A stretch of DNA of 64,000 bases from Diplolepis rosae (GCA_030998225.1 JAPYXD010000484.1:1-64000); one strand, 5' to 3'; shown: positions 11,179 to 23,137, counted from the stretch's first letter. Numbers and translations are program-made. Notes: generated by a model from the sequence alone, not told the origin.

Positions 11179-13018
11179 TGTTACGTCATAAACGTAACAC
11201 TTCTCTTCTTGAAAGATCTCGTTTTATGTAAGGATAAGAAAGATCCTCTCTAAGGGATGAGGGATAGTCAGTGATTGAGAATGGTTAATGATATAACATA
11301 TATTTATTGACAATGAAATTGTGAAACGAGTAAGCATCATGGAATTGGAAATTGAATTGTATTTTTGAAGTACCTTTGTAATTACCCTGAGTTGTAATTT
11401 GCTTGATGATTGATTGAGTCCAGTAGAGCGAATGTGGTCAGTTGAGTCTTCGTTGTAATCTTTGAGATAGTTGTTGTTATATAGGAAATTCGTAGTCCAG
11501 ACGGTTGATCTAGTTGATTCTTTGATCCCAGTTTCAGGAAGGCGATTCTCCTTCACTTTTTAAAGTCGTTGAACTCAGCGTCGAGTTAGAATTAGTCTGG
11601 GTAGCGATAAAATCTGATAAGGCTGGACTAGGCTGAACTGAACTCGCCGTGTAGAGATGATGGAACTGGACTGGACTCGCGTTGGTTACATTGTAGAAAC
11701 CGCACGTTGACTACTAACTAAACTGAACTCTATTGGAACTTTTGCTTTTTATAGAACTTTGAAAGGTCACTTATGGTGGGAGTAAAAAACAACCTTTTCC
11801 ATATTTGGTATTAAGATCGGATGAGTTGCCTTCTCTGATGAATTGTGCTCCAATGAAATTTATTACCTCCCTAGCGGACCCGTGTGAGAGAACGGACATA
11901 GAATACTCTGACCGTTCTATGACCGTTCTATGACCTCGCATTATTACGGCTAAGAACGGTAAAAAAGACATTAAAAGCATTGGAATTATGATTCTGTGGC
12001 AAAATTTGGATTAGAAGGTGTAGCAATAAATACAATTATCTTATTTTTCAGTGATAAAAACTAGAAAAACATAATACCTGTCACTGAAGGCGGCTTCACC
12101 TGCTCTCAGTAGCATTTTGCGCGCTAAATTTAAAAATAGAATTAAAGATTGAGAAATGCAAATGTGTAAGGTAAATGAATTTACTAATGAACTTTACGTA
12201 ATAAAAGTTGCATGAATAATGTAAACAGTATTTTTTAAAGCCTCTGATGTCATTCAATTGTAATTTTTTTTTTGTGCATGATGCGACTTTACCGACTGCC
12301 GTAACTAATCAAACAAATCATTTGGATTGAGAAATGCAACTGTGTAAAATAAATTAATTTGATAATGACATTTACGTAATAAAAGTTGCTGATATTAATT
12401 AGAGTTGCACGAATAATGTATAGTCTCTTATGTCATTCAATTGTCATTTTTTACTTTTGTACATGATGCGACTTCACCGACCGCCGTAACAAATCAAACA
12501 AATCATTTGGATTAAGAAATGCAACTGTGTAAAATAAATTAATTTAATAATGACATTTACGTAATAAAAGTTGCTGATATTAATTCAATTTTATTACGTA
12601 AAGTTCATTAGTAAATTCATTTACCTTACACATATGCATTTCTCAATCTTTAATTCTGTTTTTAAATTTAGCGCGCAAAATGCTACTGAGAGCAGGTGAA
12701 GCCGCCTTCAGTGACAGGTATTATGTTTTTCTAGTTTTTATCACTGAAAAATAAGATAATTGTATTTATTGCTACACCTTCTAATCCAAATTTTGCCACA
12801 GAATCATAATTCCAATGCTTTTAATGTCTTTTTTACCGTTCTTAGCCGTAATAATGCGAGGTCATAGAACGGTCATAGAACGGTCAGAGTATTCTATGAC
12901 CGTTCTCTCACACGGGTCCACTAGGGCTGGCACTAATGTCGCAGTCAAATATATCAATTCTATTTTATCTGTTATTCGATTCTAATGAAAAGGTCAACTA
13001 CGGTGGAAGTAAAAACAA
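11179..13018 (-). mobile_element. Gypsy LTR fragment, split by a foldback element
   Basis: From 11179 the minus-strand LTR 3' end (TGTTACGTCATAAACGTAACA) is followed by sequence matching the gypsy LTRs at 38.6 and 46.3 kb. It runs to 11868 and resumes at 12927-13018, where it breaks off inside U3. The polyadenylation-side block, the TATA-side block and part of the U3 repeats are recognisable. No other part of the retrotransposon adjoins it, so it is a truncated solo LTR. Confidence 0.85.
11869..12926. mobile_element. Foldback element with ~330-bp inverted repeats
   Basis: Terminal inverted repeats start CCCTAGCGGACCCGTGTGAG and end with its near complement. The arms are about 11869-12205 and 12590-12926. 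Comparison with uninterrupted LTR copies (ATTACCTGGCACTAATG) shows insertion with a 2-bp CT duplication (11867-11868, 12927-12928). The centre holds a direct repeat of about 180 bp, with copies starting near 12151, 12329 and 12514. There is no transposase frame, so it is non-autonomous. The superfamily is not identified: the 2-bp duplication is not TA. Confidence 0.85.
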
Positions 13019-14123
13019 GATGACAAGTGACGAATTTGTGAATATAAATTAAACTTGTGAGTGTGTAGTATTTTCGAATCTCAGTAGTTTGCGGAAATAG
13101 TGTAAAATTATACTTGTTAAATATAAAATATTAACAAAATCATATCAAACATAGATTTGATTTTAGTGTAATTCAGGTTTAGCCTAATTAGCTTGAAGTT
13201 CGTCTTTAGTTAAATAAAACACTAAACTTTTACAGAAAGTTCGTTTTTTTCCATTTAGCATAAAATTTTTTAATATGAGAGAATGAAATATTCAATTAAA
13301 GATATTCTGATGATTGGAAAAAATTTACGTTTTTAGAATTCTAAAACAATTTCGTAGAAAATATTAATCCTTTCATGTATAGATTTTTTAATATTAAATC
13401 GTTTATTTTTTTTCGACTACAGAAGCTAATTCAGATAGCATCAATTTTCCTTTATTCCTTAAACCATGTAATTTGTGGATAATTATTAATTAACGATTTT
13501 CACTAAAGTTAAACATTTTGCAGAATCCTAGAATGTCATTTAATCTATCAATTGTATGTGATTCGATCATAGATCCTGAACAATAATAAAATTCGAATTT
13601 CGCGAAATATCGAAAATTTGCGAGGGATCTAGGATTTTATAAAATTAATACTTTTATGCAGTATATAAAATTTTTTTGAAGTTCTACAGAACACTTTAAA
13701 ATCAAAAAGTTAGACTTTCTCAGATGCTGGATTCGTAATATATGAACCATCATTTAACAAACCTTGTGCGATTGAAGTTCATTGTCATTTCGGTTGTTTT
13801 TGGCTAATTGAAGGCGGCACGTATTGCAAATTTTTTGCTCAAGGGATTCTTTGGTTATTGGTATATTTAATGCCAATAAAATTTTTTCAGAAACAGATCT
13901 GAGGGACTCCTTTTTATTAAAACTTGGATGTGAAGACAAATTCAATGATTAAAACACCTATCCGTTCGGATTTTTGAACCTTCCTTCGATTTCGATGCTT
14001 TCGGCATTTTGCGACATAAAATTCAAGCACTTCACTACACTTGCTTTTTAAACATAACTCACAACGTTTTGGAATAAAAAATACGGTATGAATGTGTCTT
14101 GAACCAGGCTAAAAACTTGACGG
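13019..14123. other. AT-rich sequence with a small broken frame
   Basis: Apart from the minus-strand fragment at 13754-13945 described separately, no feature is recognised. Confidence 0.5.
13754..13945 (-). pseudogene. Unidentified Cys-containing fragment
   Basis: A 63-codon frame contains ILLALNIPITKESLEQKICN followed by TCRLQLAK, giving a C-x2-C pair. Just upstream on the same strand, in another frame, is KASKSKEGSKIRTDRCFN. Together they look like the N-terminal region of a transposon or zinc-binding protein broken by a frameshift near 13940. I do not recognise the family and assign no function. Confidence 0.3.
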
Positions 14124-14125
14124 TA

Positions 14126-15358
14126 GGGGAGAAACGGCGAAATTGGCGCACCTAATAGAAAGTGCGAGTTTAAAAAGAAAGTATATGACTAAGAATTATG
14201 AAAAAATATTTATTTAATAGCTGGATATCTTTTCTACACTTTCCAATGGATAAAGATTGCATTGAAATATTATATATTATAAATATTATAATCTTCTCTT
14301 GCCACGTATTAGTTATATTTTCATAGATTCAGAATTACATTTCAGTAGCAAAGGTTGATGAAAAGAGGTAGTTATAATTTGAAACTAAATTTGAGATAGT
14401 ATATCGAGATATGTGAAGTTTTTTATACCTTTATTCACATAAACCAGCCAAAGTTAAAATATATTTTATATTTGTACAATAAAATACTGGCAATTTTGTG
14501 GATATTTAAGTGAATATTCAAATTGAAATCATTTTTATAGAGAATTATTTGAATTTGTAATCAGAAGTATATACAATTATTAACTTTAGAAGACTTATAA
14601 ATAATAGAAACAATCAATCAAAAAGACAAATTTTTTACTTACATTGCTTTCACATCTTAAAATCGTGAAAACTTTCAAAACACTGTCAGACTGCAAATTA
14701 ATTATTAAAAATCGCTTTTAAAATGCCTTAATACCTCAAACTTAAAAAAAAAATTTAACCACTGATTGTTCAAATGAATATAACCTTACAAAGTCGTTAC
14801 ATTAGTTTTGCGAACCACATTACCTCCCATGTCACAAAAAATCGTAAGAAAAAGATTAGCAGAAAAGTCCAGCAACATTCAAATGTATATATCTATATAT
14901 TAATAATTGTATACTTACTATCTTCTTTATATTTTCAATCATAAACATCCGACTTCGCCTCTGATTTGAATCTCGTATGCGCCAATTTTGCCGCAAGTGT
15001 ATCGTTCATTAATTAAATACTTTTTATGTAAAATACTTATTTTTTCATACAAATATTCTATCCTAATCGTAAGATTAAATATCAAAGATTATAAAATCGT
15101 TGCATTAATCTAATTCAGCTTGAATTACTATTATTTAACTATTTAACTCAGTGGCTTCGAACATAACCATTATGCCAAAAAACGATTAATCGCAATAAAA
15201 CTGTATTAAGCAATTAGATTTTTATAATTTTTTCTATCAAATACATATCATACAAGAATGCACACGATAGAACTATTTTTATTTTTTGTTATGCTATCAT
15301 TTTCTGAAAAATAGGGTGCGCCAATTTAGACGACGCGCCAATTTCGCCGCTTCTCCCC
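14126..15358. mobile_element. TA-flanked MITE, 1.23 kb
   Basis: Inverted termini GGGGAGAAACGGCGAAATTG and its near complement at 15339-15358 are flanked by TA on both sides (14124-14125, 15359-15360). An internal copy of the GCGCCAATTT word appears near 14994 and again in the right terminus. No transposase frame exists. The TA duplication suggests mobilisation by a Tc1/mariner-type transposase. Confidence 0.75.
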
Positions 15359-15360
15359 TA

Positions 15361-16385
15361 TACACGAGTGTTCTGGAGGTTCACGACCAACGCGTTTAGT
15401 CATGAAGCGCGCACGTCTTGACTTGTCGCGCGCGACTTGCTACCAACATTATTTTTGATCTTATGTTCTAAATAAGTCTCCACTTTTTTTAAATATGCAT
15501 TTTGTAGGTAAAAACATAGCGAAAATATCAGTATTTTTTTCAATCATATTCATTTTGGGGAACGTCATCAAAAAATTGTTTAAACAATCAAATTGTTGTT
15601 ATTATTTTTTCCTCAACAAAATACACGTAACTATCGAAATTTTCAATAATTATATAAGGAGAAAAAAAATGTTTTCGACAAAATCCTGATATACTTGTGT
15701 ATTCATTTTAAAACTAGACGCGAAAAAAAATTTTTGGTGAGATTTAAAATACTGACAAATTTTTGTTTCGAAATCCGTACGGTTTGTAAAAGAATGTCCC
15801 AAATATGAATTCAGCGCACAAAGTTACACTTGAAATTCGATACAAAAAAAGCGCGAAAATCGCTAGCTAAAAGAAGGAAGCAATATTTCAAACCGAAGAT
15901 ATCAGAGACCAACGAAAGTTGTTTCAGTACGGTGGTGGTAGAGAAGCTAGAAGAAATCTGTTTGAAACATCTAAGAAAAGTAAATGTGGCATGATTTTTC
16001 TGGTACCTAGGAGTGCTAAAAAATCGTTGAGACAAAATCTGAACAAATCCTGTTCACGAGAAAATCACTTTTTTGTTCAGTCAAAAGTACCAATAATCAG
16101 TTTTTTGAGAATATCTCCTCAAGGATGTATTTTATCACAAAAGTTGTTGCTACATGATGTATAGAGAATTAAATTACCTTTCCAACGAGCCCTGCAACTT
16201 TGACAATATTAATTGGTCACCGAGATAGAGCGCATATTTGTGAAGTCAATCAGTGAAAAAAATCGGTTTTTCTGAGATACATCTTCAGGAATGTATTTTA
16301 TTCATAACATGATAATCGGTATTATTGATAGAGTAGATGATGGCCTTTCTAGTATTTTTTTAAGATGTAAAAAAGGAATTCATGA
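15361..16385. other. Unannotated; short block repeated inverted at 17.9 kb
   Basis: About 50 bp near 15938-15990 (AGCTAGAAGAAATCTGTTTG...) is found reverse-complemented at 17920-17970, at the start of the Mutator-like pseudogene. The rest has no recognisable content; small frames here lack support. Confidence 0.4.
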
Positions 16386-16433
16386 ATCCAGTTTCAAATT
16401 TCTTTGAAATAGAAGTTTTATTAATTTCCAAGC

Positions 16434-16473
16434 AAGTCTACGTTTCGAATGAAGCTTCATTCCTTATCAAGAC
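16434..16473 (-). ncRNA. Variant hammerhead motif with U3-A8 pair
   Basis: On the minus strand, AGTC/GACT forms stem I, an 8-bp perfect stem II (GAATGAAG/CTTCATTC) follows the core, and GAAACGTA closes it. The core reads TTGATAA where CTGATGA is expected, so C3 is U and G8 is A. These two positions normally pair with each other and the change keeps a Watson-Crick pair. It lies 640 bp downstream, on the same strand, of the PLE fragment at 17.1-17.6 kb, where a PLE terminal repeat would be. Confidence 0.5.
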
Positions 16474-17114
16474 TAAAAATAATAATATTAACATAGATTA
16501 TATATAGATGAAAAGAATAACACAAATAGTCAAAGGTTAAAGTAAAAAATATCAGAAGCTGTTACCTTAGACAATTCATTGCGAGGAGTTAAAATTTTGA
16601 AAAGAGACGTCACATGATAATAATATGTTCCGTTGAAAATACAAATCAGTAGAATATTATTTTTGTTCTTCGTATTTTTATCACATAGTTAGTATTGTGA
16701 AGATTTATTTAAAATTATTAAAAATTGCCATAAGACTACAAAAATCCAATGATTAGTATGTTGTGATTATTATTTGATATTCATCGTTACTTTAAAATTT
16801 ATAAACTTAACCTGCTAGAGGTTAAGTTTATATCAAGGTAGTTTAAAGTTCTATAAAGAAAACAATAATATTCAGCAAATTAATACCCAATTAAAAGAAA
16901 TATCAAAACTATATTTTTAATGTAAATTAATGTTGATAAAGAAGTTTTTAACTTACTCATTATAAAATTGTAATCAATAAGTTAAATTTTTTACAACTAT
17001 CATGGAAAGTCCATGATGACTAATTTGAAATTTAATTGAAATGTAAGGTTAAGATCGATTATATAGCAATAAGGCGGGAAACAATTTTTAAATTCAAATA
17101 TTTTAAGCAAACGG

Positions 17115-17606
17115 TTATTTAACAAGTTGGATATTATTAAAGTAAATGTCACTAAGATTTTCGATGTCTGTTCTAGAATTAATAGAGTTATTATTTTTTT
17201 TTATATGAATCATTTCAAGGCAAAGTCCTTTTTTTAAATTTTGTTCATGTTCTAAAATTTTTACTTCTTTAAAGTCAAAATTATGTTTAAATTTATGTGC
17301 ATGTTGTGCTAGTGCAGTACTATTAGTGTTGTAATTTTTAATCGATCTGGCGTGTTCTAACATTCTAGTATGTAAAAATCTACAAGTTTGACCAATATAT
17401 AAACTATTGCATTGTATACATTTAACTTCATAAACTATATTGTATTTAAATTTTTTTGGTGTAGGTGTTTTAACTGACGTTAGAATTTTTTGCTGAATAG
17501 TATTGTCGTAAGTGAAAATGATTTGTAAATTAGAATTTTTAAATATTCTGTAAAATTGTTCCTGAAAATTATTAATGTAAGGTAAAGAGAAAATTTTAAA
17601 AAAATC
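17115..17606 (-). pseudogene. Penelope-like element, second family, GIY-YIG fragment
   Basis: The minus strand is open from 17606 to 17115. It begins with FKIFSLPYINNFQEQF, the linker after the PLE reverse transcriptase, and continues into a GIY-YIG endonuclease: NIVYEVKCIQCNSLYIGQTC, then R-F-L-H-T-R and an E-H motif. The ATG at 17363 is internal and is not the start of homology. A stop at 17607-17609 marks truncation of the reverse transcriptase. The paired Cys (C-x2-C) before YIGQT is typical of PLE endonucleases. Sequence differs clearly from the 0.5-1.1 kb fragment, so two PLE lineages are present. The C-terminal region after the endonuclease appears complete. Confidence 0.85.
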
Positions 17607-17619
17607 TTAACTCTCTAAA

Positions 17620-17890
17620 TCTGAATCAGTCAAAATCTACTGATTATCATTGAAATTTGACTGATTTGACTTTGATTTTCTATTGAATGAAAAAATTGCC
17701 AATAGATCCAAATATCTTTTAATTAATAAATATCATAATAAAAAATCAGATGAAACTATAGAGTCTGCTCTCTAAATCTGAACCAGTCGAATTTTCACTG
17801 ATTGAAGCAGTACTTTGCCTTTTCACTGATTAATCAGTCCAAAAATATTTTTCACTGACAAATCAGTTAATTTCACTGATAGAACAGTCT
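17620..17890. repeat. Second ACTGATT/AATCAGT cluster
   Basis: Ten or so copies of the motif, in both orientations, lie within 270 bp. The block CTCTCTAAATCTGAA(T/C)CAGTC occurs twice, near 17611 and 17770. A palindrome CACTGATTAATCAGT matches the 8.4-kb cluster exactly. Confidence 0.7.
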
Positions 17891-17974
17891 GGAGAGTCTC
17901 CTCATCGCGAATTCACTTTTCTTAGATGCTTCAAACAGACTTTTTCTAGCTTCCCGACAACCGTGTGCGTCTCG

Positions 17975-19070
17975 GAAAAAACTCAACTTCGGGGATGAGG
18001 TGTATGTGCCGGTTGATCATTCGATCGAATATCGAATCATCAATTTTATACTGGTGTTCACATCTCTATCTCAGTATGTCGAGTTCAAAGATTGTGACAG
18101 TAATCTGAAATTCACACCACTAGAAACATGAAGACTTAGATTCAAAATCGCAGTAATTTGTGACAACCCTGTACAGCAGAAAATATTTTTTGGTTTCATG
18201 GATATGCCACAGTTTTTGAAGCAAACATCTTATGACGCTGTTTTGAAATATATCCTGATTACTGTAAAAGAAGCCTTCAATTAATTCATGAAACTTCTTA
18301 TGCATGAAGAAATCGAAATAAACGACAGGCCTAATAAAAAACATTTCACAGTATCTGGTGATGGCACGTGGAGACAACGCGTATTTTCTTCATTGTACGG
18401 AGTTGCTTCCTTGGTTAGATATTACACCGGCAAGATTGTCGACATTGTAGTGAGAAGTGCGTACTGCAAATTGTGTCAAGTTTGGACTGGCAAAGAAGAT
18501 GCTGTCGAGTACGAAGAGTGGAAAGGTAATCTTGAACCTAAATGCACAGCAAATCACTCGGGATCAGCTGAAAACATGGAGGTCAATACCATGATTCAAA
18601 ATGTTTTTACGTTCTGAAACTCTGCATGAGATGAATTACGCAAATTACATTGGAACAGCGATTATAAAACGTACGCTGCAATAAAAAATATGCCGTACGA
18701 AGGGCTGGTCGTACGAAAAAGAGAGTGCATTGGACACGTGCAAAAAAGAATGGGCACTCGATTGCGTAACGTGAAAAAGAGAGAGAAAGAACTGGGAGGT
18801 ATAGGAAAATTGACCGGTAAAATGATTGATAAGTTGACTGTATACTACGGTTTGACAATACGCCGTGATCCCGATTCTTCTGAAAAGATGAATAATGATG
18901 TTTGTGCAATGTATTATCACTACAGCTCAACGGACAAACATCCACAACACAGCAAATGGCCAGCCGGCGATGACTCCTGGTAAGGGTGGCGGAGAGCTCT
19001 ATCCGCGCTACTCAATGCGACAATGAGAAAACAAAAAGTCCCTGGAAATGTAGTGTTAGTTGAAAATGTG
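17975..19070 (+). pseudogene. Mutator-like transposase domain, decayed
   Basis: One frame from about 17975 to 18617 carries KKLNFGDEVYVPV, then VSGDGTWRQRVFSSLYGVAS and KIVDIVVRSAYCKLCQVWTG, all characteristic of the insect Mutator-like transposase domain. GDGTW holds an acidic residue of the catalytic region. Another frame (18690-18983) continues with ECIGHVQKRMGTRLRNVKKR, GKLTGKMIDKLTVYYGLTIR and a YHYSSTDKHPQH motif. The copy has in-frame stops near 18122 and 18283, a deletion or frameshift between 18617 and 18690 that removes the expected NYIGDGD segment, and a stop right after DDSW. It is therefore dead. No terminal repeats were found. Confidence 0.75.
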
Positions 19071-19489
19071 GTATGGATGATCCTATGTAAGTCCAAAATA
19101 ATTTATTAAAATCGTGAAAAATATGGACTTAAAACTTTAAACGCTATTATTTCAGACTCGCATTTTTTTCGAAGTCACATTGCAGTGACTACGACTTCTT
19201 TAAAACTAATTCACCGACCAATCTGAAATTTTAAGGTGTTGTTTCCTATTTTAAATTTATATTTTCACGGTCTGGAAAGCTCAATTTTTAAAACATCGAA
19301 AATCGATTTTTTTAGGAAAATTATCGCTTTATTTACGTAAAAAACATTTACTAATGTGGTTTCAATTTTTTTACAGTTGAGCGATTTCCAATATATCATG
19401 GTCACCGCAAACGATAGAAAAAAAAGGTGTTTTAGGTCAAGGGTCGTACTTTCCACAATTTTTCTAAATCTCACATTGAAATATGGAGA

Positions 19490-19766
19490 ACATCATTGAA
19501 ACAAGTTATCTGCATATTTTTCGATTCTTTTATCCAAAATATACTCCTCTATTTTCAATGCACTTGTTACAGCGATTTAACAGTGATTCAAATGCGTGTT
19601 CTAGCTCATTTCGTGGAATTGCTTCAAGTGCTCGTATTGTAGCTGTTTTAATGGTCAAAATGTCATTAAACAAACATCCTTTCAGTTTTAATTTAAATTT
19701 TGGGAATAGAGAGAAACCGTACTGGACCAAATCAGGTGAATACGGTGGATGATTCACGGTTACCAT
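19490..19766 (-). pseudogene. mariner-family transposase, C-terminal fragment
   Basis: The frame encodes HPPYSPDLVQYGFSLFPKFK, with the third catalytic aspartate of the DDE/D triad in YSPDL, then a TIRALEAIPRNELEHAFESL block and the usual C-terminus ending near ENRGVYFG. This is the last quarter of a mariner transposase of about 345 residues. The N-terminal helix-turn-helix and the first two Asp are absent. The expected downstream inverted repeat is not obvious. Confidence 0.85.
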
Positions 19767-19769
19767 CTT

Positions 19770-20558
19770 CTAACCTCTCTATGTCTTCCAAAAAACGTTT
19801 ATATAAAAAAAAAACATTTGCTCTACTCAAATCAGACTATGGACTGCTATTTTGATTTGGATTGACTTCACCTTGGAAGCTCGTATGAATAGTGTTTAGG
19901 TCTGAAAAATGGCTGATTTTGGATTTTCTAGGTGACATGGTGTTGGCGAAGGAATTTATGCTGACCAGTAAGTTTGCAAATACTGGATGCCTGAATACTT
20001 GAGTTGATTGCTATAACTATTATTTGTGGACTTTGACACCTTAACTATATCTCATTGTTACAGGAATAATGGTAACTTTATAGCTATCCAAATTATTCCT
20101 TAATTTATTAATATAAGCTCGTACTCTTATATGAAATAAGTACAAATAAGGAACTATGAAGTATCTATACAGAGAAACTTTGCATTATTTTTATCAATAT
20201 TTAAGTGGTTTGTTGCAAATCATATCTTGCGAAGTAGCCATAAACATAGATGAAAGTGAATGTGTGCGCTAGTGCACTATTTTCTACTATTTTGAATTGA
20301 CACTTTATTTCTTTCAGGAGCTTGTGTTCTCTTTTTCGCTTTTACTTTCTAGTTATCATTCTCCATAACCTCTTGCTTTCTTTCATTCTAGTTCTGCAAT
20401 AATTTTATAAAACATTTCCATAATTTATCTAGAAACATTATTATTAATTAAAATTTTGACGTGTTTACATTATTTTGTCATTTCAAGTTATTTAAACTTC
20501 TCTCACTCTTCTACTTCTTACTTGTATTAAGTTTTAAATACCTTTAAAAGACATAAAG
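19770..20558. other. Unannotated AT-rich sequence
   Basis: I see no coding or repeat signal here. Confidence 0.5.
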
Positions 20559-20559
20559 T

Positions 20560-20760
20560 TGGAAATAGAAGTGTGTATTCTGTCGGATCGAATGTGGTTA
20601 ATTCGATTCGATTCGCCTCATTGTTGGATCGGATTTTTTCGATTCGATCGGCCGCACAGTCAAATGTCGAATATTCGACATCCGTCGGATGTCGGATTCT
20701 TGACATTCGAAGCGCGTCTCTTCGGATATCCGATTTTTAACATTTGACCGGCGCAGGATG
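20560..20760. repeat. Isolated copy of the 60.8-kb minisatellite unit
   Basis: GTCGGATCGAATG, GATTCGATCGGCCGCA and AATGTCGAATATTCGACATCC match the 72-bp array at 60.8-61.2 kb. Roughly two diverged units are present. The stop-free reading frame through it is a by-product of the repeat. Confidence 0.75.
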
Positions 20761-21595
20761 TAGTTAGTAATTTCCAATCAGATATTACACAATATGCATA
20801 CATTGCATAATTGTATTTTAATTTTATATCGTTATATTTGAGGAATAAAAAAATATTATCATAATTAAATTAATTATTTTAATTCGACACATTAATATTA
20901 TGTAATTATAGCTATTGTAATGTCCCGTCCCGCGACTCTACCACCTAGAGTAACAAACAAATTACGGAACCAATGAAGGGATCAAGGCAACATTACCACG
21001 TCCTTGATTATATCGACTTAACAGCAAGATCTAATAAGAAATAAGAAGATCGTTAAAATCGAAAGGCAGATTTAAAATCGATATTTTTGGCTGTGACATT
21101 AACGCCAGGTAATGAATTTCATCGGAACGTGAGTCATCGCTAAAGGCAACTGATTCGACCTTAAGCTTCAATACCAAATATGGAAAAGATCGTACACCTT
21201 GTTTTTACTTCCACAGTAGTTGAACTTTTCGTTAAAATCGAAAAGCAGATAAAATAGAATTGATATATTTGACTGCGACACTAATGTCAGGTAATAAATT
21301 TCATCGGAGCATAGGTGATCAGAGAAGGCAACTCATCCGATCTTAAATACCAAATATGGAAAAGATGATACACCTTGTTTTTACTTCCACCGTAGTTGAC
21401 CTTTTCATTAGAATCGAATAACAGATAAAATATAATTGATATATTTGACTGCGACATTAGTGCCAGGTAATAAATTTCATCGGAGCGCAAGTGATCACAG
21501 AAGGCAACTCATCCGATCTTAAGCTTCAATACCAAAAATGGAAAAGGTGGTACACCTTGTTTTTTACTCGCACCATAGGTGAACTTTCAAAGGCC

Positions 21596-21604
21596 TATAA
21601 AAAG
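21596..21604 (+). promoter_or_regulatory. LTR TATA box
   Basis: TATAAAAAG, followed by GCGAAAGTT, is at the same place in this LTR as in the two LTRs of the 38.6-47.7 kb element. Confidence 0.6.
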
Positions 21605-22153
21605 CGAAAGTTTCAATAGAGTTCAGTTCAGTTAGTAGTCAACGTGAGATTTCTACAATGTAACCAACGCGAGTCCAGTCCAGTTTCATCATCTCTACAC
21701 GGCGAGTTCAGTTCAGCCTAGTCATGCCTCATCATATTTTATCGCTACCCAGATTAATTCTAACTCGACGCTGAGTTCAACGACTTTAAAAAGTGAAGGG
21801 GAATCGCCTTCCAAATTCTCTTCGAAACTGAGATCAAAGAGTCAACTAGATCAATCGTCTGGACTACGAATTTCCTATCTAACAACAACTATCTCAAAGA
21901 TTACAACGAAGACTCAACTGACCACATTCGCTCTACTGGACTCAATCAATCATCAAGCAAATTACAACTCAGGGTAATTACAAAGGTACTTCAAAAATAC
22001 AATTCAATTTCCAATTCCATGGTGCTTACTCGTTTCACAATTTCATTGTCAATAAATATATTTTATATCATTAACCATTCTCAATCACTGACTATTCCTC
22101 ATCCCTTAGAGAGGATCCTTCTGATCCTTACATAAAACGAGAAGATCTTTTAA

Positions 22154-23065
22154 GGTACTAGTACACTTTAGAAGGCTAAAAATAAGGCACTTTTGAATAA
22201 TTTTTTTCTCAGTCCCATTGATATATATTTATATGAAACTTTTTTTATCATGTAAATACATGTTTGTGGAGTACAAACAAATTTTTATTTTAAATTTTTG
22301 TTTTATGGCCCAAATCCAGGGAGCGCCAATTCGAACATCCAAATAAAAATTTGACGCATGGCCGACAGTTTATCTCTGGATCGGCAAGTCTGAAACAAAA
22401 AAATGAAATGGTTTCTCTAAAAGGAAGGTTGTTTACGTGACAATTCACCACATTTTTAAAAAAATCAAGAAAAAAAAATGGCGGGCGTTTGAAAAATTCA
22501 TTGAAAAAATGGCCTATTTTTCCGCTGTTTTTTGGGTCAATAAAATATTAAATTTGTATTTTTTGGCTTAATTGCGGTAAATTGTCATACAGGACATATC
22601 AATAAACAAAACCCAGCAAGGTGTTTGAAAATCGGTTCAGTAGTTCCGGAGATAATCTGTCAGCCATTTGAAAAAAAGTCATTTCGAGAAAAACGCGTTT
22701 AAAGTTTTGACTAGTACTTTTTATTGAATATTTTCAAAAAAATCAAGTTCTAATACTCACAATAAATTAATCGGCTATTCCTGGACCATACAGTAACAGG
22801 CCACTGTCTTGGTAAGCTGCCTCATCTTTCTGGCGGGCCTCTTTTTGGGCCAAACGGCCTTCTTTAGTAGACGCGTTTGTCGCTTTTTCAGCCAATAAAA
22901 TCCGCTCTTCGTCTCTGGACTTCACGTATTGATATTATTTCATGGTGTTAAGAGTTTGAATTTTTTGAAAATATTTTAGGAGAAGATATTTAAAGGTCTA
23001 AGGAGTTAAAAAATGCAAAAAAAAACGAAATCGATTTTTTCAAAATTCTAAAGTGTACTAGTACC
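22154..23065. mobile_element. TTAA-flanked element, 912 bp
   Basis: Perfect inverted termini GGTACTAGTACACTTTAGAA are flanked by TTAA on both sides (22150-22153, 23066-23069). Other LTR copies read straight through this point. A TTAA duplication is used by piggyBac and Kolobok elements; the TIR alone does not decide. It is internally deleted, with only a C-terminal coding piece left. Confidence 0.85.
22767..22934 (-). pseudogene. C-terminal coding remnant inside the TTAA element
   Basis: The minus strand is open and ends in a natural-looking stop at 22767. It encodes a highly charged, probably helical stretch (YVKSRDEERILLAEKATNAS, then KEARQKDEAAYQDSG) with the C-terminal LLLYGPGIAD. Codon bias and charge suggest it is the tail of a protein carried by the autonomous parent. 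The exact family is not recognised. Confidence 0.45.
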
Positions 23066-23137
23066 TTAAGAAGAGAAGTCTTACGTTTATGACGTAACAA
23101 TAATTTTTGAAAAATATATAATTATTAATTTCATTAA

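Larger units (their letters stand above)
20921..23099 (+). mobile_element. Gypsy solo LTR interrupted by a TTAA element
   Basis: Begins TGTCCCGTCCCGCGACTC and ends GACGTAACA, matching the LTRs at 38.6 and 46.3 kb throughout. U3 holds three to four repeats of about 165-170 bp (GTAGTTGACC...TGCCAGGTAATAAATTTCATC). A TATA box is at 21596 and AATAAA lies near 22051. The LTR is split at 22154-23065 by another element and resumes for its last 30 bp. A clean 4-bp target duplication is not visible, so recombination may have altered one flank. Confidence 0.85.

Noticed and set aside
15919..16164. 81-codon plus-strand ORF as a gene
   Set aside because: No domain, and part is inverted repeat sequence shared with 17.9 kb.
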